From contig CAWADH010000014.1 of NCBI GenBank assembly GCA_963780795.1, positions 124,001-188,000 on the forward strand: a stretch of 64,000 nt of DNA, read 5' to 3'. The DNA is from DATJGR01 sp963780795. Its GTDB lineage: Bacteria; Pseudomonadota; Gammaproteobacteria; Pseudomonadales; Azotimanducaceae. Under the pieces are notes generated by a model. It was not told the DNA's origin. It saw nothing but the letters and a program-made list of their open reading frames with translations, and did no database searches. Shown piece after piece: positions 10,334-19,539 of the stretch. Numbering within the stretch: the stretch's first letter is position 1; each line of letters begins with the position of its first letter. The position numbers were made by a program, and so were the translations under genes.

Positions 10334-10876
10334 ATGAAATCTGCGATTCGAGGGGCGAGCGCGATCGTCGCCTCCAGTGGTTTGTTCTGGGCGAACACCG
10401 CGGAGGCGTCATTCCTGTCCGGCGATGCGCTCGACAGCTTCGCCAATGGACTGTCGTGGTTCATCCTGATCGTGATGCCGCCGGCTGCCATCGGATTGTT
10501 CTGGATGGTGCATGTGCTGCCGCAGAAGGCAGCGGAGAAGCGCCACCATCCGCAGAAAGAGGCGATACACGTGCTCTGCCTGCTGTCACTCTTCTTCGGC
10601 GGATTGCTGTGGCCGTTCGCATGGTTGTGGGCCTACACGCGTCCTTCGATTGTGGCGATGTCGACCGGCACCGAGAAGCACGAGGACTATTTCGCCGAGC
10701 ACGCCGAGCAGGCCGAAGCGGGCGAAATTCCGCTCGAACGCATCAGTGCGGTGCGGCAGGAACTCGACGGGCTGGAGACGCGTGGATTGTTGACGCCGCC
10801 GTTGCGCGCGGTCCGCGACCGCCTCAAGCGCGCCGAAGAACGCCACGCTAACGCCGCTGTCGAGGGGACGATCTGA
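10334..10876 (+). CDS. DUF3302 (YiaW-like) inner membrane protein
   Basis: A 180-residue protein with an N-terminal secretion-like segment (residues 1-25) and two further hydrophobic segments: GLSWFILIVMPPAAIGLFW at about 38-58 and a second around residues 80-102 containing LFFGGLLWPFAWLW. The tail is charged and probably cytoplasmic (EYF/EHAEQAEAGEIPLER type sequence). The DUF3302 family includes E. coli YiaW, which is encoded next to the HlyD-like protein YiaV, exactly as here (2-base gap). The pair probably forms an envelope export or assembly module; the substrate is unknown. Confidence 0.8.
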   Translation: MKSAIRGASAIVASSGLFWANTAEASFLSGDALDSFANGLSWFILIVMPPAAIGLFWMVHVLPQKAAEKRHHPQKEAIHVLCLLSLFFGGLLWPFAWLWAYTRPSIVAMSTGTEKHEDYFAEHAEQAEAGEIPLERISAVRQELDGLETRGLLTPPLRAVRDRLKRAEERHANAAVEGTI

Positions 10877-10877
10877 C

Positions 10878-12014
10878 GTGGAAGCGCTTCTCCTCGCAAT
10901 CTACTCGTTCTTCGTCTGGCTGATCTTCTTCAAGTTCAAGTGGCTGCCGTGGAACGCCACGTCGCAGGTCATCGTCATTACGCTGCCGATCATCGGCATC
11001 ACCGCGCTGATTCTGACGCTCAACGTCGTTGCACCGTCCACCCCGGACGTGCGGGTGTTGAAGTACGTGATCAATATCGTGCCGCAGGTGCGCGGGCGGA
11101 TTATCGATGTGCCGGTCGAACCGAATCGTCTGGTCAAGAAGGGCGAGGTGCTGTTCAAGATCGATCCGACGCCGTATCAGATCCAGATACAGACGCTCGA
11201 GGCATCGCTTGCGAATGCGAAGGGCAACGCGCAGAAGACGCGCGAAGATCTCGACGCAGCCGTCGCGAAGACGCGCAGCGTCAACGTCAGCCTCGCGCTC
11301 GCGAAAACGCGCGTCGGTCAGAACGCGGAACTGGTCCAGCAGGGCGCCGGCGACCGATTCGCGCTCGAGTCCGCTCAGACCGACGTCAAACGTCTGGAAG
11401 CGGACCTCGCGTCCTCACAGGCCAACGAAGCGGCGATCCGTGCCCGGCTCGACGCAAAGATCGGCGACGATCAGGCAGAGGTTGCTCAAGTACGCGCCCA
11501 GTTGGCGCAGGCGCAGTGGGAACTCGATCAAACGACGCTGTATGCACCTGCAGACGGCTACGCGATCAACGTGCAGATCCGCCCGGGAACGATGACTGCC
11601 TCGTTTCCGGTCACGCCAGTGATGACGTTTGTCGAAGCCGAATATCAGGTCATCGCCCTATTCGGGCAGAACGAACTGCGTTTGATCGAACCAGGGGACG
11701 AAGCGGAGTTCACGCTGTTGACGTATCCGGGGAAGATCATCAAAGCCAAGGTCGACTCGATCATTTGGGCGCAGGGACAAGGACAGAGCGTGATCAGCGG
11801 CACGCTGCCGCAGACGGGCATGGCGCCGATTCCGCCTAACCGCTTCCCGGTGAAACTCGATGTCGAACCGAAGTTTCGCGACCTGTTCCTTGCCGCGGGT
11901 GCCGTCGGCAACGGCGCGGTCTACACGCAAAGTGGGGAAATGATCCACATCGTGCGCAAGGTCATCCTTCGCGTCGGCGCGAAGCTCGACTACCTCGTGC
12001 TGAAGCTGCACTGA
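10878..12014 (+). CDS. HlyD/EmrA-like membrane fusion protein (YiaV-like)
   Basis: A 378-residue protein starting at GTG 10878. Two N-terminal membrane segments lie in residues 1-60 (LLAIYSFFVWLIFF and VIVITLPIIGITALILTL), followed by a biotinyl-lipoyl-like half-motif (VPQVRGRIIDVPVEPNRLVK), a long coiled-coil hairpin (about 100-220), then the second lipoyl half with LYAPADGYAINVQIRPG. This layout fits the YiaV/YibH branch of periplasmic adaptors. The gene overlaps the following OM lipoprotein gene by one base (TGATG), so the DUF3302 protein, adaptor and OM channel are probably made together. No ABC or MFS pump partner is encoded adjacent. Confidence 0.85.
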   Translation: MEALLLAIYSFFVWLIFFKFKWLPWNATSQVIVITLPIIGITALILTLNVVAPSTPDVRVLKYVINIVPQVRGRIIDVPVEPNRLVKKGEVLFKIDPTPYQIQIQTLEASLANAKGNAQKTREDLDAAVAKTRSVNVSLALAKTRVGQNAELVQQGAGDRFALESAQTDVKRLEADLASSQANEAAIRARLDAKIGDDQAEVAQVRAQLAQAQWELDQTTLYAPADGYAINVQIRPGTMTASFPVTPVMTFVEAEYQVIALFGQNELRLIEPGDEAEFTLLTYPGKIIKAKVDSIIWAQGQGQSVISGTLPQTGMAPIPPNRFPVKLDVEPKFRDLFLAAGAVGNGAVYTQSGEMIHIVRKVILRVGAKLDYLVLKLH

Positions 12015-13429
12015 TGCGCGCCGTCCATTGCAGTGGACTCTGGCTCGCGATCGTGACGTCTTTGGCGCTCCAGGCCTGTGCGCTGAAAGATCCGCCGGCC
12101 CGCGAAGAGATCGGACAACAGGCACTGCCCGGCGTGGTGATACCCGACGCATGGCAGGGTGTTGCCGGTGCGGGCACCGTCGCCGAACCGTGGCTCGGCA
12201 CGTTCGGCGATCCGCACCTCGAGCAGCTCGTTGGCGAGGCGTTGGCCTACAACCCCGATCTCAAACTCGCGGCAGCACGGATGGAAGAAGCCGCTGCGAA
12301 CGTGACCGCAGCGGGTGGCCGCCTGGGACCGATCGTCGATGCCTTTGGAAAAGGCGGCGGCAAACTCGGCGGCGACTTCACCGGCACGTCGGGAGTTCTG
12401 CTGCGTGCGACGTGGGAAATGGACGTGTGGGGTCGGCTGCGATACGGGCGGCGTGCATCCGAGGAAGCTTACGTATCGGCTGAGACCGACCTCGCCGCTG
12501 CACGACAGTCGCTCGCGGGTACGCTGGCAAAGGCGTGGTTCATCGCGATCGAGAGCCGACTGCAGCGCGACATCGCGCGGCAGATGGTCGCCGATGCACA
12601 GCAGGCGGTCGACTTGGCGCAGCACCGGCAGCGCATCGGCATCGGCAACGAACTCGACGTGACGCTGGCGCAACAGACGCTGCAGACCGCGCGCGACTCC
12701 GTCAGTCAACTCGATCTTGCCTATCGCGAGGCCGTTCGCGCCGTAGAAACGCTGACGGGGCGTTACCCGGGTGCGCAGCTCGAAGCGGCCGAGACGCTCG
12801 CCGCGCTTACGGATCAGGTGCCGTCGGGATTGCCGAGCGAGTTGCTCGAAAGACGGCTGGATGTGCGCGCCGCCGAACATCGGATCGCGGCCGCCTTCTC
12901 TCAGGTCGAGGAAGCGCGCGCGGCCAAATTGCCGACAATTACGCTGACCGGCGGACTGTCGCACATATCGAGCGATCTGTTCGTGCTCGACAATCGTGAC
13001 GATATCGTGAAGAGCATCGGTGGAACGGTGTATCTACCGATCTTCAACGGCGATCAATTGACCGCGCAGGTCGAGGCGCGCACGGCACAACAGCACTACG
13101 CCGTTGCGCTGTGGGCGCAAACCGGTCTCAGAGCATTCAGCGAAGTCGAGCAGGCACTGTCTACCGAGACGTCATTGCGCGATCGCGAGCCGATTCTCGC
13201 AACGCAGGTCGATCTGGCTGAGCGCGCGCTTGAACTCGAACGCGTGCGCTACAAGGTCGGTTCGTCGGACATGCGACCTGTGCTGCAGCAGCAGATGCAG
13301 ACTTATGTCGCGCGCACCGCGCTGTTGCGTGTGCAGTCGGAACGGCGCGTGCAGCGCGTGAATCTGTATCTCGCGCTCGGCGGCGATTTCGGCGTAGACG
13401 CCGCCTTGGCGCAGAGCGCGAGTCGATGA
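12014..13429 (+). CDS. NodT/OprM-type outer membrane efflux lipoprotein
   Basis: A 471-residue protein with a type II signal peptide ending in a lipobox (LALQAC, Cys at about residue 23). Two tandem OEP repeats follow, with the family pattern WLGTFGDPHLEQLVGEALAYN near residue 55, a duplicated helical-barrel repeat, and GLPSELLERRLDVRAAEHRI marking the start of the second repeat. It should form a trimeric TolC-like channel lipid-anchored in the outer membrane. It is translationally coupled to the upstream HlyD-like gene and probably completes that export route. Confidence 0.9.
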   Translation: MRAVHCSGLWLAIVTSLALQACALKDPPAREEIGQQALPGVVIPDAWQGVAGAGTVAEPWLGTFGDPHLEQLVGEALAYNPDLKLAAARMEEAAANVTAAGGRLGPIVDAFGKGGGKLGGDFTGTSGVLLRATWEMDVWGRLRYGRRASEEAYVSAETDLAAARQSLAGTLAKAWFIAIESRLQRDIARQMVADAQQAVDLAQHRQRIGIGNELDVTLAQQTLQTARDSVSQLDLAYREAVRAVETLTGRYPGAQLEAAETLAALTDQVPSGLPSELLERRLDVRAAEHRIAAAFSQVEEARAAKLPTITLTGGLSHISSDLFVLDNRDDIVKSIGGTVYLPIFNGDQLTAQVEARTAQQHYAVALWAQTGLRAFSEVEQALSTETSLRDREPILATQVDLAERALELERVRYKVGSSDMRPVLQQQMQTYVARTALLRVQSERRVQRVNLYLALGGDFGVDAALAQSASR

Positions 13430-13554
13430 TGGCGCAACGTGGGTTCGTTGTGACCGGCGGTTTGCTCTCGCGGCATGGTGAGGCGGCGCTGCGGGGGTCG
13501 ACAATGTTCGGGTTGTACCCGGGGATCAGGTACCTCAATGGGGAGAAGGCAGGG

Positions 13555-14841
13555 ATGTTCACACACGCAACCTGGATGATGCGCATTGGCCTGTTCGCGG
13601 CGGCTATTTCGATGGCTACGGCGGCATTTGCCGACTATGAGCTGTACAACAAAGACGATACGAAGCTCGACCTGCAGTTGATGGTCATCGGCAATCAGTT
13701 TGGTCAGGACCAGTCGTGGTTCGGCGAATCGCACAGTTTGTTGAACGTGAGCGCAGCCCACTGGACTGAGTTCGGCACCGAGTTCGGCGCGAAAGGCGAA
13801 ACGAAACTCTGGAACGGCACGTTCTTTGCCGAAGCGAGCGGTGTGTACACGCACACGTCCGGGGACGATGCGTCCGGCGTCACGACCGGCCTCTCCGAGG
13901 AAAGCGAGACGACACTCGAGCAGGGCCACATCGGCTGGAAGACGGACGATACGTTTACCGGGCTCGAAGAAAGCACGCTGACGGTCAAGCTCGGCCGGTT
14001 CGATTATTTGATCGGCACTGGAATGTTGATCGTCGACGGCGGTAGCGACGGCGGCGAGCGCGGCGGCTGGTATCTCGGTCTGCGCAAGGCGTTCCAGAAC
14101 GCTGCCATCGTGAGTCTCGACAGCAAGAACTTGAAGGCGGAGATATTCCGTATCAAAAACAATCCGCGGCGTGGAGGAGCGCAAGGGGAAGCGCGCGGCG
14201 CGAACCTCGACTACACGTTCGGGGAAGAGGGTTCGGTGACGCTCGGCGGCAGTTACATGCGCGTCTATCCGCAGGGCAGCAATGCGGAGGCCGACGTCTA
14301 CGACGGCCGCGCGTCGTGGACTGCGCTGCCTGGCCTCACGTTCTCGGGCGAATACGCAAAAGAGGACGGCGACGACATCAGCGGTGAGGGCTACTACGCG
14401 CAAGCGCTGTACGAATTCAGCGACGTCGCGTGGAAGCCGACGTTGTCGTACCGCTATGCGAAGTTCAACGACGAATTCAACGGGCTCGCGTACGGCTTCA
14501 CCGACTGGGGCTTCTGGTTCCAGGGCGAGATCGCCGGCAACTACCCGCTGTCGAACACGAACCTGGAATCCAACATGTTCCGCGTGAAGGTCACGCCGCA
14601 CGACAAGGTCACGGTGAATCTCTTCTACTACAAGTTCACGTTCGACAACCCGCAGGCGTTCGGAGTGACGAGTGAAGACTACGGCGACGAAGTCGATCTG
14701 ATGGTCGACTGGCAGGCAACGGACAGGGTCTTTGTGAGCGGCGTGCTTGCGCAGTTGAATCCCGACAGCGCAGCGGAGCAGCTGACGGGCGGCGACAAGG
14801 ACTGGAAATACGCGATGATCTCGGTGGCATTCACCCTTTGA
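13555..14841 (+). CDS. Outer membrane porin-like beta-barrel protein
   Basis: ATG 13555 is chosen because GGAGAAGG precedes it and a clean signal peptide follows (MFTHATWMMRIGLFAAAI to AFA, cleaved before DYELY). The frame is open further upstream to 13426. The mature part of about 400 residues alternates polar and aromatic/hydrophobic residues in strand-sized segments, Gly/Asp-rich turns and frequent YxxF/WxF patterns, ending ISVAFTL. It resembles the alginate-export/porin class, but I cannot name the substrate. It lies 26 bases before arcA, so it is probably cotranscribed and may admit arginine or another pathway substrate (inference). Confidence 0.75.
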   Translation: MFTHATWMMRIGLFAAAISMATAAFADYELYNKDDTKLDLQLMVIGNQFGQDQSWFGESHSLLNVSAAHWTEFGTEFGAKGETKLWNGTFFAEASGVYTHTSGDDASGVTTGLSEESETTLEQGHIGWKTDDTFTGLEESTLTVKLGRFDYLIGTGMLIVDGGSDGGERGGWYLGLRKAFQNAAIVSLDSKNLKAEIFRIKNNPRRGGAQGEARGANLDYTFGEEGSVTLGGSYMRVYPQGSNAEADVYDGRASWTALPGLTFSGEYAKEDGDDISGEGYYAQALYEFSDVAWKPTLSYRYAKFNDEFNGLAYGFTDWGFWFQGEIAGNYPLSNTNLESNMFRVKVTPHDKVTVNLFYYKFTFDNPQAFGVTSEDYGDEVDLMVDWQATDRVFVSGVLAQLNPDSAAEQLTGGDKDWKYAMISVAFTL

Positions 14842-14867
14842 ACTGATGGAGCGAGCGAGGAAATATT

Positions 14868-16091
14868 GTGACCAAAATAGGCGTTCATTCGGAAGTCGGC
14901 AAACTGCGCACGGTGATGGTGTGCCGTCCCGGGCTCGCGCATCAGCGGCTGACGCCGGGGAACTGCAAGGAACTGCTGTTCGACGACGTGCTGTGGGTGC
15001 ACGAGGCGCAGAAGGACCACTACGACTTCGTGCTGAAGATGCAGGAGCGCGGCGTCGAGGTGCTGGAACTGCACGACATGCTCGCGCAAACGCTGGCGAA
15101 CAAAGAGGCGCGCAAGTTCATTCTCGACCGCCGCGTGGTAGGAAACTCCGTCGGCGTCGGCACCGCGAAGGCGATCCGGCCGTGGCTCGACGAGATGCCC
15201 GCAAAGACGCTGGCCGATCACCTCATCGGCGGTATTTCAATCGGCGACCTTCCGGCCGGTGAAGTCAGCGAGTTTCTGATGGAAGCGTTCGGGGGCGTCG
15301 AGTTCGTGTTGCCGCCGATTCCGAACACGCTGTTTCAGCGCGATCCGTCGTGCTGGATATACGGCGGTGTCACCGTCAATCCGATGTTCTGGCCGGCGCG
15401 CCAGCCGGAAACGCTGCTGCAGCGCGCGGTGTACAAGTTCCATCCGATGTTCGCCGGTACCAAGATCTGGTGGGGTGATTCCGACGAGAACTTCGGCAGC
15501 GCGTCCGTCGAGGGCGGCGACGTGATGCCGATCGGCAAAGGTACCGTTCTGATCGGTATGGGCGAACGCACCACCCGGCAGGCGGTACTGCAGGTTGCCT
15601 CGGCGCTGTTCAAGAACCAGGCCGCAACGCGCGTGGTCGCGTGCCTGATGCCGAAGAGCCGCGCAGCGATGCACATCGACACGGTGTTCACGTTCTGCGA
15701 TCGCGACGTGGTGACGTTGTTCCGCGAAGTGGTCGACCAGATCCGCTGCTACAGCATCTATCCGAAGGGAGACCAAGGTGACACCGAGGTGCGTCGCGAC
15801 GACAAGCCGTTGCTGTCGGTAGTGAAGGAAGCACTCGGGATCAGTGAACTGCGCGTCGTCGAGACCGGCGGCAACAGCTTCGAGGCCGAGCGCGAGCAGT
15901 GGGACGACGGTAACAACGTCGTCGCGCTCGAACCCGGCGTCGTCGTTGCGTACGACCGCAACACCCACACCAATACGTTGTTGCGCAAAGCCGGGATCGA
16001 GGTGATCACGGTGCGCGGCTCGGAACTCGGCCGCGGTCGCGGCGGCGGTCATTGCATGACCTGTCCGATTTCGCGCGATCCCGCGTACTGA
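14868..16091 (+). CDS. arcA: Arginine deiminase
   Basis: A 407-residue protein starting at GTG 14868 (MTKIGVHSEVGKLRTV). It catalyses L-arginine + H2O to L-citrulline + NH3, the first step of the ADI pathway. Family signatures are all present: FQRDPS (FxRD loop), MHIDTVFTF (HxD, substrate and catalytic His), ETGGNSFEAEREQW, and GRGRGGGHCMTCP carrying the catalytic cysteine near residue 398. Length is normal. It is followed by arcB and arcC in the standard order. The ammonia produced raises pH, so the enzyme serves both energy supply and acid tolerance. Confidence 0.97.
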   Translation: MTKIGVHSEVGKLRTVMVCRPGLAHQRLTPGNCKELLFDDVLWVHEAQKDHYDFVLKMQERGVEVLELHDMLAQTLANKEARKFILDRRVVGNSVGVGTAKAIRPWLDEMPAKTLADHLIGGISIGDLPAGEVSEFLMEAFGGVEFVLPPIPNTLFQRDPSCWIYGGVTVNPMFWPARQPETLLQRAVYKFHPMFAGTKIWWGDSDENFGSASVEGGDVMPIGKGTVLIGMGERTTRQAVLQVASALFKNQAATRVVACLMPKSRAAMHIDTVFTFCDRDVVTLFREVVDQIRCYSIYPKGDQGDTEVRRDDKPLLSVVKEALGISELRVVETGGNSFEAEREQWDDGNNVVALEPGVVVAYDRNTHTNTLLRKAGIEVITVRGSELGRGRGGGHCMTCPISRDPAY

Positions 16092-16125
16092 CATTCACAG
16101 GTTTCGTTCTCCAGGAGAGCACACC

Positions 16126-17130
16126 ATGAGCTTTAACCTACGCAACCGCAATTTGTTGACCGTTCAGGACTACACCCAACGGGAATTCCGTTACCTGCTC
16201 GACCTCGCGCGCGACCTGAAGCGCGCAAAGTACGCGCGCACCGAACAGAAGCATCTCGACGGCAAAGAGATCTGTCTGATATTCGAGAAGACCTCCACGC
16301 GCACGCGCTGTGCGTTCGAAGTGGCGTGCTATGACCAGGGCGCCAACGTGACGTATCTAGACCCGGCGGGGTCGCAGATCGGTCACAAGGAATCGTTCAA
16401 AGACACCGCGCGCGTACTGGGCCGCATGTTCGACGCACTCGAGTATCGCGGTGCATCGCAAACCGGCGTCGAAACGCTGGCCAAGTATGCGGGCGTGCCG
16501 GTGTACAACGGCCTGACCGACGAATATCACCCGACGCAGATGCTGGCCGACGTGATGACGATGCGCGAACACTGCGACAAGCCGATCACCGACATCAAGT
16601 ACGCGTACGTGGGCGACACGCGCTCGAACATGGGCCACTCGCTGATGATCGTCGGATGCCTGATGGGCATGGACGTGCGAATCTGCGGACCGAAGTCGCT
16701 GTGGCCGTCGGACGAGTACACCAAGATCGCACGCGATCTCGAGAAGAAGTACGGCGCTACGCTGACGATCACCGACGACGTGAAGGCTGCGGTAAAAGGT
16801 GTCGACTTCATCCACACCGACGTGTGGGTTTCGATGGGCGAGCCCAAAGAAGTATGGAAGCAGCGCATCGACCTGCTCACGCCCTATCAGGTCAATGAGA
16901 AGCTGATGAAGGCCAGCGGAAATCCGCAGGTCAAGTTCATGCATTGCCTGCCGGCGTACCACGACATGGAGACGACGATCGGCAAACAGATCGGCGAGGA
17001 CTATGGGCTGACCAACGGCGTGGAAGTCACCAACGACGTGTTCGAGTCTGAGGCGAACGTCGCGTTCGAGCAGGCAGAAAACCGCTTGCACTCCATCAAG
17101 GCGCTGCTCGTCGCAACGCTTGGAGACTGA
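16126..17130 (+). CDS. arcB: Catabolic ornithine carbamoyltransferase
   Basis: A 334-residue protein. It converts citrulline plus phosphate to ornithine plus carbamoyl phosphate, the direction expected from its arc context. The carbamoyl-phosphate loop EKTSTRTRCAFEVA (about residues 54-67), DEYHPTQMLAD, and the ornithine-binding HCLPAYHD motif are intact. Normal length for the ArcB/ArgF type. An AGGAGAGC site lies 5-12 bases before the ATG. It is 2 bases from arcC. The ornithine made here is the substrate of the SpeF/PotE pair encoded upstream. Confidence 0.96.
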   Translation: MSFNLRNRNLLTVQDYTQREFRYLLDLARDLKRAKYARTEQKHLDGKEICLIFEKTSTRTRCAFEVACYDQGANVTYLDPAGSQIGHKESFKDTARVLGRMFDALEYRGASQTGVETLAKYAGVPVYNGLTDEYHPTQMLADVMTMREHCDKPITDIKYAYVGDTRSNMGHSLMIVGCLMGMDVRICGPKSLWPSDEYTKIARDLEKKYGATLTITDDVKAAVKGVDFIHTDVWVSMGEPKEVWKQRIDLLTPYQVNEKLMKASGNPQVKFMHCLPAYHDMETTIGKQIGEDYGLTNGVEVTNDVFESEANVAFEQAENRLHSIKALLVATLGD

Positions 17131-17132
17131 TC

Positions 17133-18068
17133 ATGCGCGTGGTCGTCGCACTGGGTGGAAACGCGTTGCTGAAACGCGGTGAACCGATGACGTCGGAAGT
17201 GCAGCGGGCGAACATCCGCGTCGCGGCGGAAGCGCTGGCGCCCATCGCGAAGGAACACCAGCTTGTGATCAGTCACGGCAACGGTCCGCAGGTGGGTCTG
17301 CTCGCGCTGCAGGGTGCGGCTTACAAGCCCGACGAGGCGTATCCGCTCGACGTGCTCGGCGCCGAGACCGAAGGCATGATCGGCTACATGATCGAACAGG
17401 AGCTCGGCAATCTGCTCCCCTTCGAAGTGCCGTTTGCAACGTTGCTGACGATGGTCGAGGTCGATGCCGACGATCCGGGCTTCAAGAATCCGACCAAGTT
17501 CGTCGGACCGGTGTACGAGAAGCCGGAAGCCGACCGGATTGCGAAGGAAAAAGGCTGGATATTCAAAGAGGACGGCAAGAAGTGGCGCCGCGTGGTGGCG
17601 TCGCCGTTGCCACAGCGCATCTTCGAGATTCGGCCGATCCGCTGGCTGATCGACCACGGCACCATCGTGATCTGCGCCGGTGGCGGCGGCATTCCGACGA
17701 TGTACAAGAAAGGCGAGAACCGCAAACTCATCGGCGTCGAAGCAGTGATCGACAAGGATCTGTGCTCGGAGTTGCTGGCGCGGGAGCTGAACGCTGATCT
17801 CTTCGTCATGCTGACCGATGCCGACGCGGTCTACATCGACTGGGCCAAGCCGACGCAGAAAGCGATCCGTCGCAGCTCATCAGAGTCGTTGGCGGGTGTC
17901 GAGTTCGCGGCGGGATCGATGGGTCCGAAGGTGCAGGCGGCGTGTCGATTCGCGACGGCCACCGGCAACCGAGCGGCGATCGGCGCGCTGGCAGATCTGA
18001 AGGCAATCATTGCAGGCGAGGCCGGCACCACGATCGTGCCGAAGGGGCCGACCGTGTACGCGCCCTGA
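17133..18068 (+). CDS. arcC: Carbamate kinase
   Basis: A 311-residue member of the amino acid kinase family. It makes ATP from carbamoyl phosphate and ADP, the energy-yielding step of the arginine deiminase pathway. Visible motifs are VALGGNALLKRGE at the N-terminus, ISHGNGPQVGLLALQ, VICAGGGGIPTMY, and VIDKDLCSELLARE; the length is typical. The gene starts 2 bases after arcB and its stop overlaps the next start in TGATG, so it sits inside the arcABC-antiporter operon. Confidence 0.97.
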   Translation: MRVVVALGGNALLKRGEPMTSEVQRANIRVAAEALAPIAKEHQLVISHGNGPQVGLLALQGAAYKPDEAYPLDVLGAETEGMIGYMIEQELGNLLPFEVPFATLLTMVEVDADDPGFKNPTKFVGPVYEKPEADRIAKEKGWIFKEDGKKWRRVVASPLPQRIFEIRPIRWLIDHGTIVICAGGGGIPTMYKKGENRKLIGVEAVIDKDLCSELLARELNADLFVMLTDADAVYIDWAKPTQKAIRRSSSESLAGVEFAAGSMGPKVQAACRFATATGNRAAIGALADLKAIIAGEAGTTIVPKGPTVYAP

Positions 18069-19387
18069 TGGAACAGACGCCGGAGACTCGCAAGAGCCTC
18101 GGCGTCGCGGCCTGTACCGCGATCGTGGTCGGCAACATGGTGGGATCGGGTTTCTACCTGTCGCCTGCCGCCGTAGCGCCGTACGGAATGCTCGCGATCG
18201 TCGCCTGGGTCGTGATGGGTATCGGTGCCGTCTGTCTTGGACTGACGTTCGCCCGGCTCGCACGATCGACACCGGCCACGGGCGGACCCTATGCGTACAC
18301 GCGCATCGCCTACGGCGACTTCGCCGGATTTCTGATCGCGTGGGGTTACTGGATTTCGATCTGGGCATCGCTGCCGGTGATGGCCGTCGCGTTCGCTGGA
18401 TCACTCGCCAACATCCTGCCGACGCTGCACAACCGCACGGCGGCGATCGCACTGACGCTTGGCGCGATCTGGTTCGTGGTGCTCGTGAACCTGCGCGGCG
18501 TCAGAACTGCGGGTGCGTTCGCGGAAATCACGACGTACTCGAAGCTGGTACCGTTCCTTGCGATTGCAGTAGTCGGGTTGTTCTTCATCTCGCCTGACAA
18601 TTTCACGCTGTCGCAGCTCAACCCGAGCGGGGAGCCGCTGTTCGCGTCGTTTGCAGCGCTCGCGCCGTTGACCATGTTCGCGTATCTCGGCCTCGAATCT
18701 GCTACGGTGCCGGCCGGCGACGTGCGCGATCCGCAGCGGACGATCGCGCGTTCGACCATTCTCGGAATCGGCATCGCCGCGCTGCTGTATGTGCTTGGTA
18801 CGGTGGTGGTGATGGGTGTGGTTCCGCGCGAACAGCTCATCGGCTCGGTCGCGCCGTTCCAGGACGCGGCGCGGCTCATGTGGGGTTCGTGGGCGGCGTA
18901 TGCGATTTCGATCGGTGTGATCCTGTCGTCCATCGGCGCGTTGAACGGCTGGACACTGATGATGGGTCAGGTGCCGATGGCAGCGGCGCGCGACGGATTG
19001 TTTCCCGCCGTGTTCGGCCGCCTGTCGGCGCGCGGTGTGCCGTCGGTGGGCATCGTGGTTTCGGCGACACTCGCGACGGTGTTGGTTCTGGTGCAGGTAT
19101 CGGGGCGGCCCGGCTTCGCCGCGATCTACAGCATGATCGTCGACCTCAGCACGATGGCGGCGGTCATTCCGTACGCCTTCTGCGCGCTGGCCGGCGGTCT
19201 GGTGGCGGCGCGCGCCGCCGGTGGCGGTCCGATCCGCCGTGTGACCGTGATTGAAGGCATCGCATTTCTGTTTTCGGTATTCACGCTGTACGGCTGCGGC
19301 GCGACCGCGGTGCTGTATGGCTTGATGTTGTTGATCTGTGGAATTCCCGTGTTCGTTTGGCAGCAGCGACGCGCTGCACTGGGGTGA
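18068..19387 (+). CDS. APC family basic amino acid/polyamine antiporter
   Basis: A 439-residue inner membrane protein with about 12 hydrophobic segments, starting at the ATG that overlaps arcC. The first segment has the APC signature GNMVGSGFYLSPAAVAP, and LTMFAYLGLESATVPAGDV matches the conserved TM6 region of AdiC/PotE/CadB-like antiporters. Its place at the end of arcABC makes it the likely arginine/ornithine exchanger (the role of ArcD), although the sequence is closer to the AdiC/PotE branch. Substrate specificity is inference from context. Confidence 0.88.
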   Translation: MEQTPETRKSLGVAACTAIVVGNMVGSGFYLSPAAVAPYGMLAIVAWVVMGIGAVCLGLTFARLARSTPATGGPYAYTRIAYGDFAGFLIAWGYWISIWASLPVMAVAFAGSLANILPTLHNRTAAIALTLGAIWFVVLVNLRGVRTAGAFAEITTYSKLVPFLAIAVVGLFFISPDNFTLSQLNPSGEPLFASFAALAPLTMFAYLGLESATVPAGDVRDPQRTIARSTILGIGIAALLYVLGTVVVMGVVPREQLIGSVAPFQDAARLMWGSWAAYAISIGVILSSIGALNGWTLMMGQVPMAAARDGLFPAVFGRLSARGVPSVGIVVSATLATVLVLVQVSGRPGFAAIYSMIVDLSTMAAVIPYAFCALAGGLVAARAAGGGPIRRVTVIEGIAFLFSVFTLYGCGATAVLYGLMLLICGIPVFVWQQRRAALG

Positions 19388-19539
19388 GTGGATTGGTGGC
19401 TCAATGAGGACGAGAAAAGGAAAGGATATTTCACTGCACCGGTGGCCTCGAACGTTGTGCGATGCGGCGAGAGATGCGGGCGCGAAACCATGCTCGAACA
19501 GTACGCCGTTGGGAGAGCAGGGGCGGGTAGGAGCCTCGG

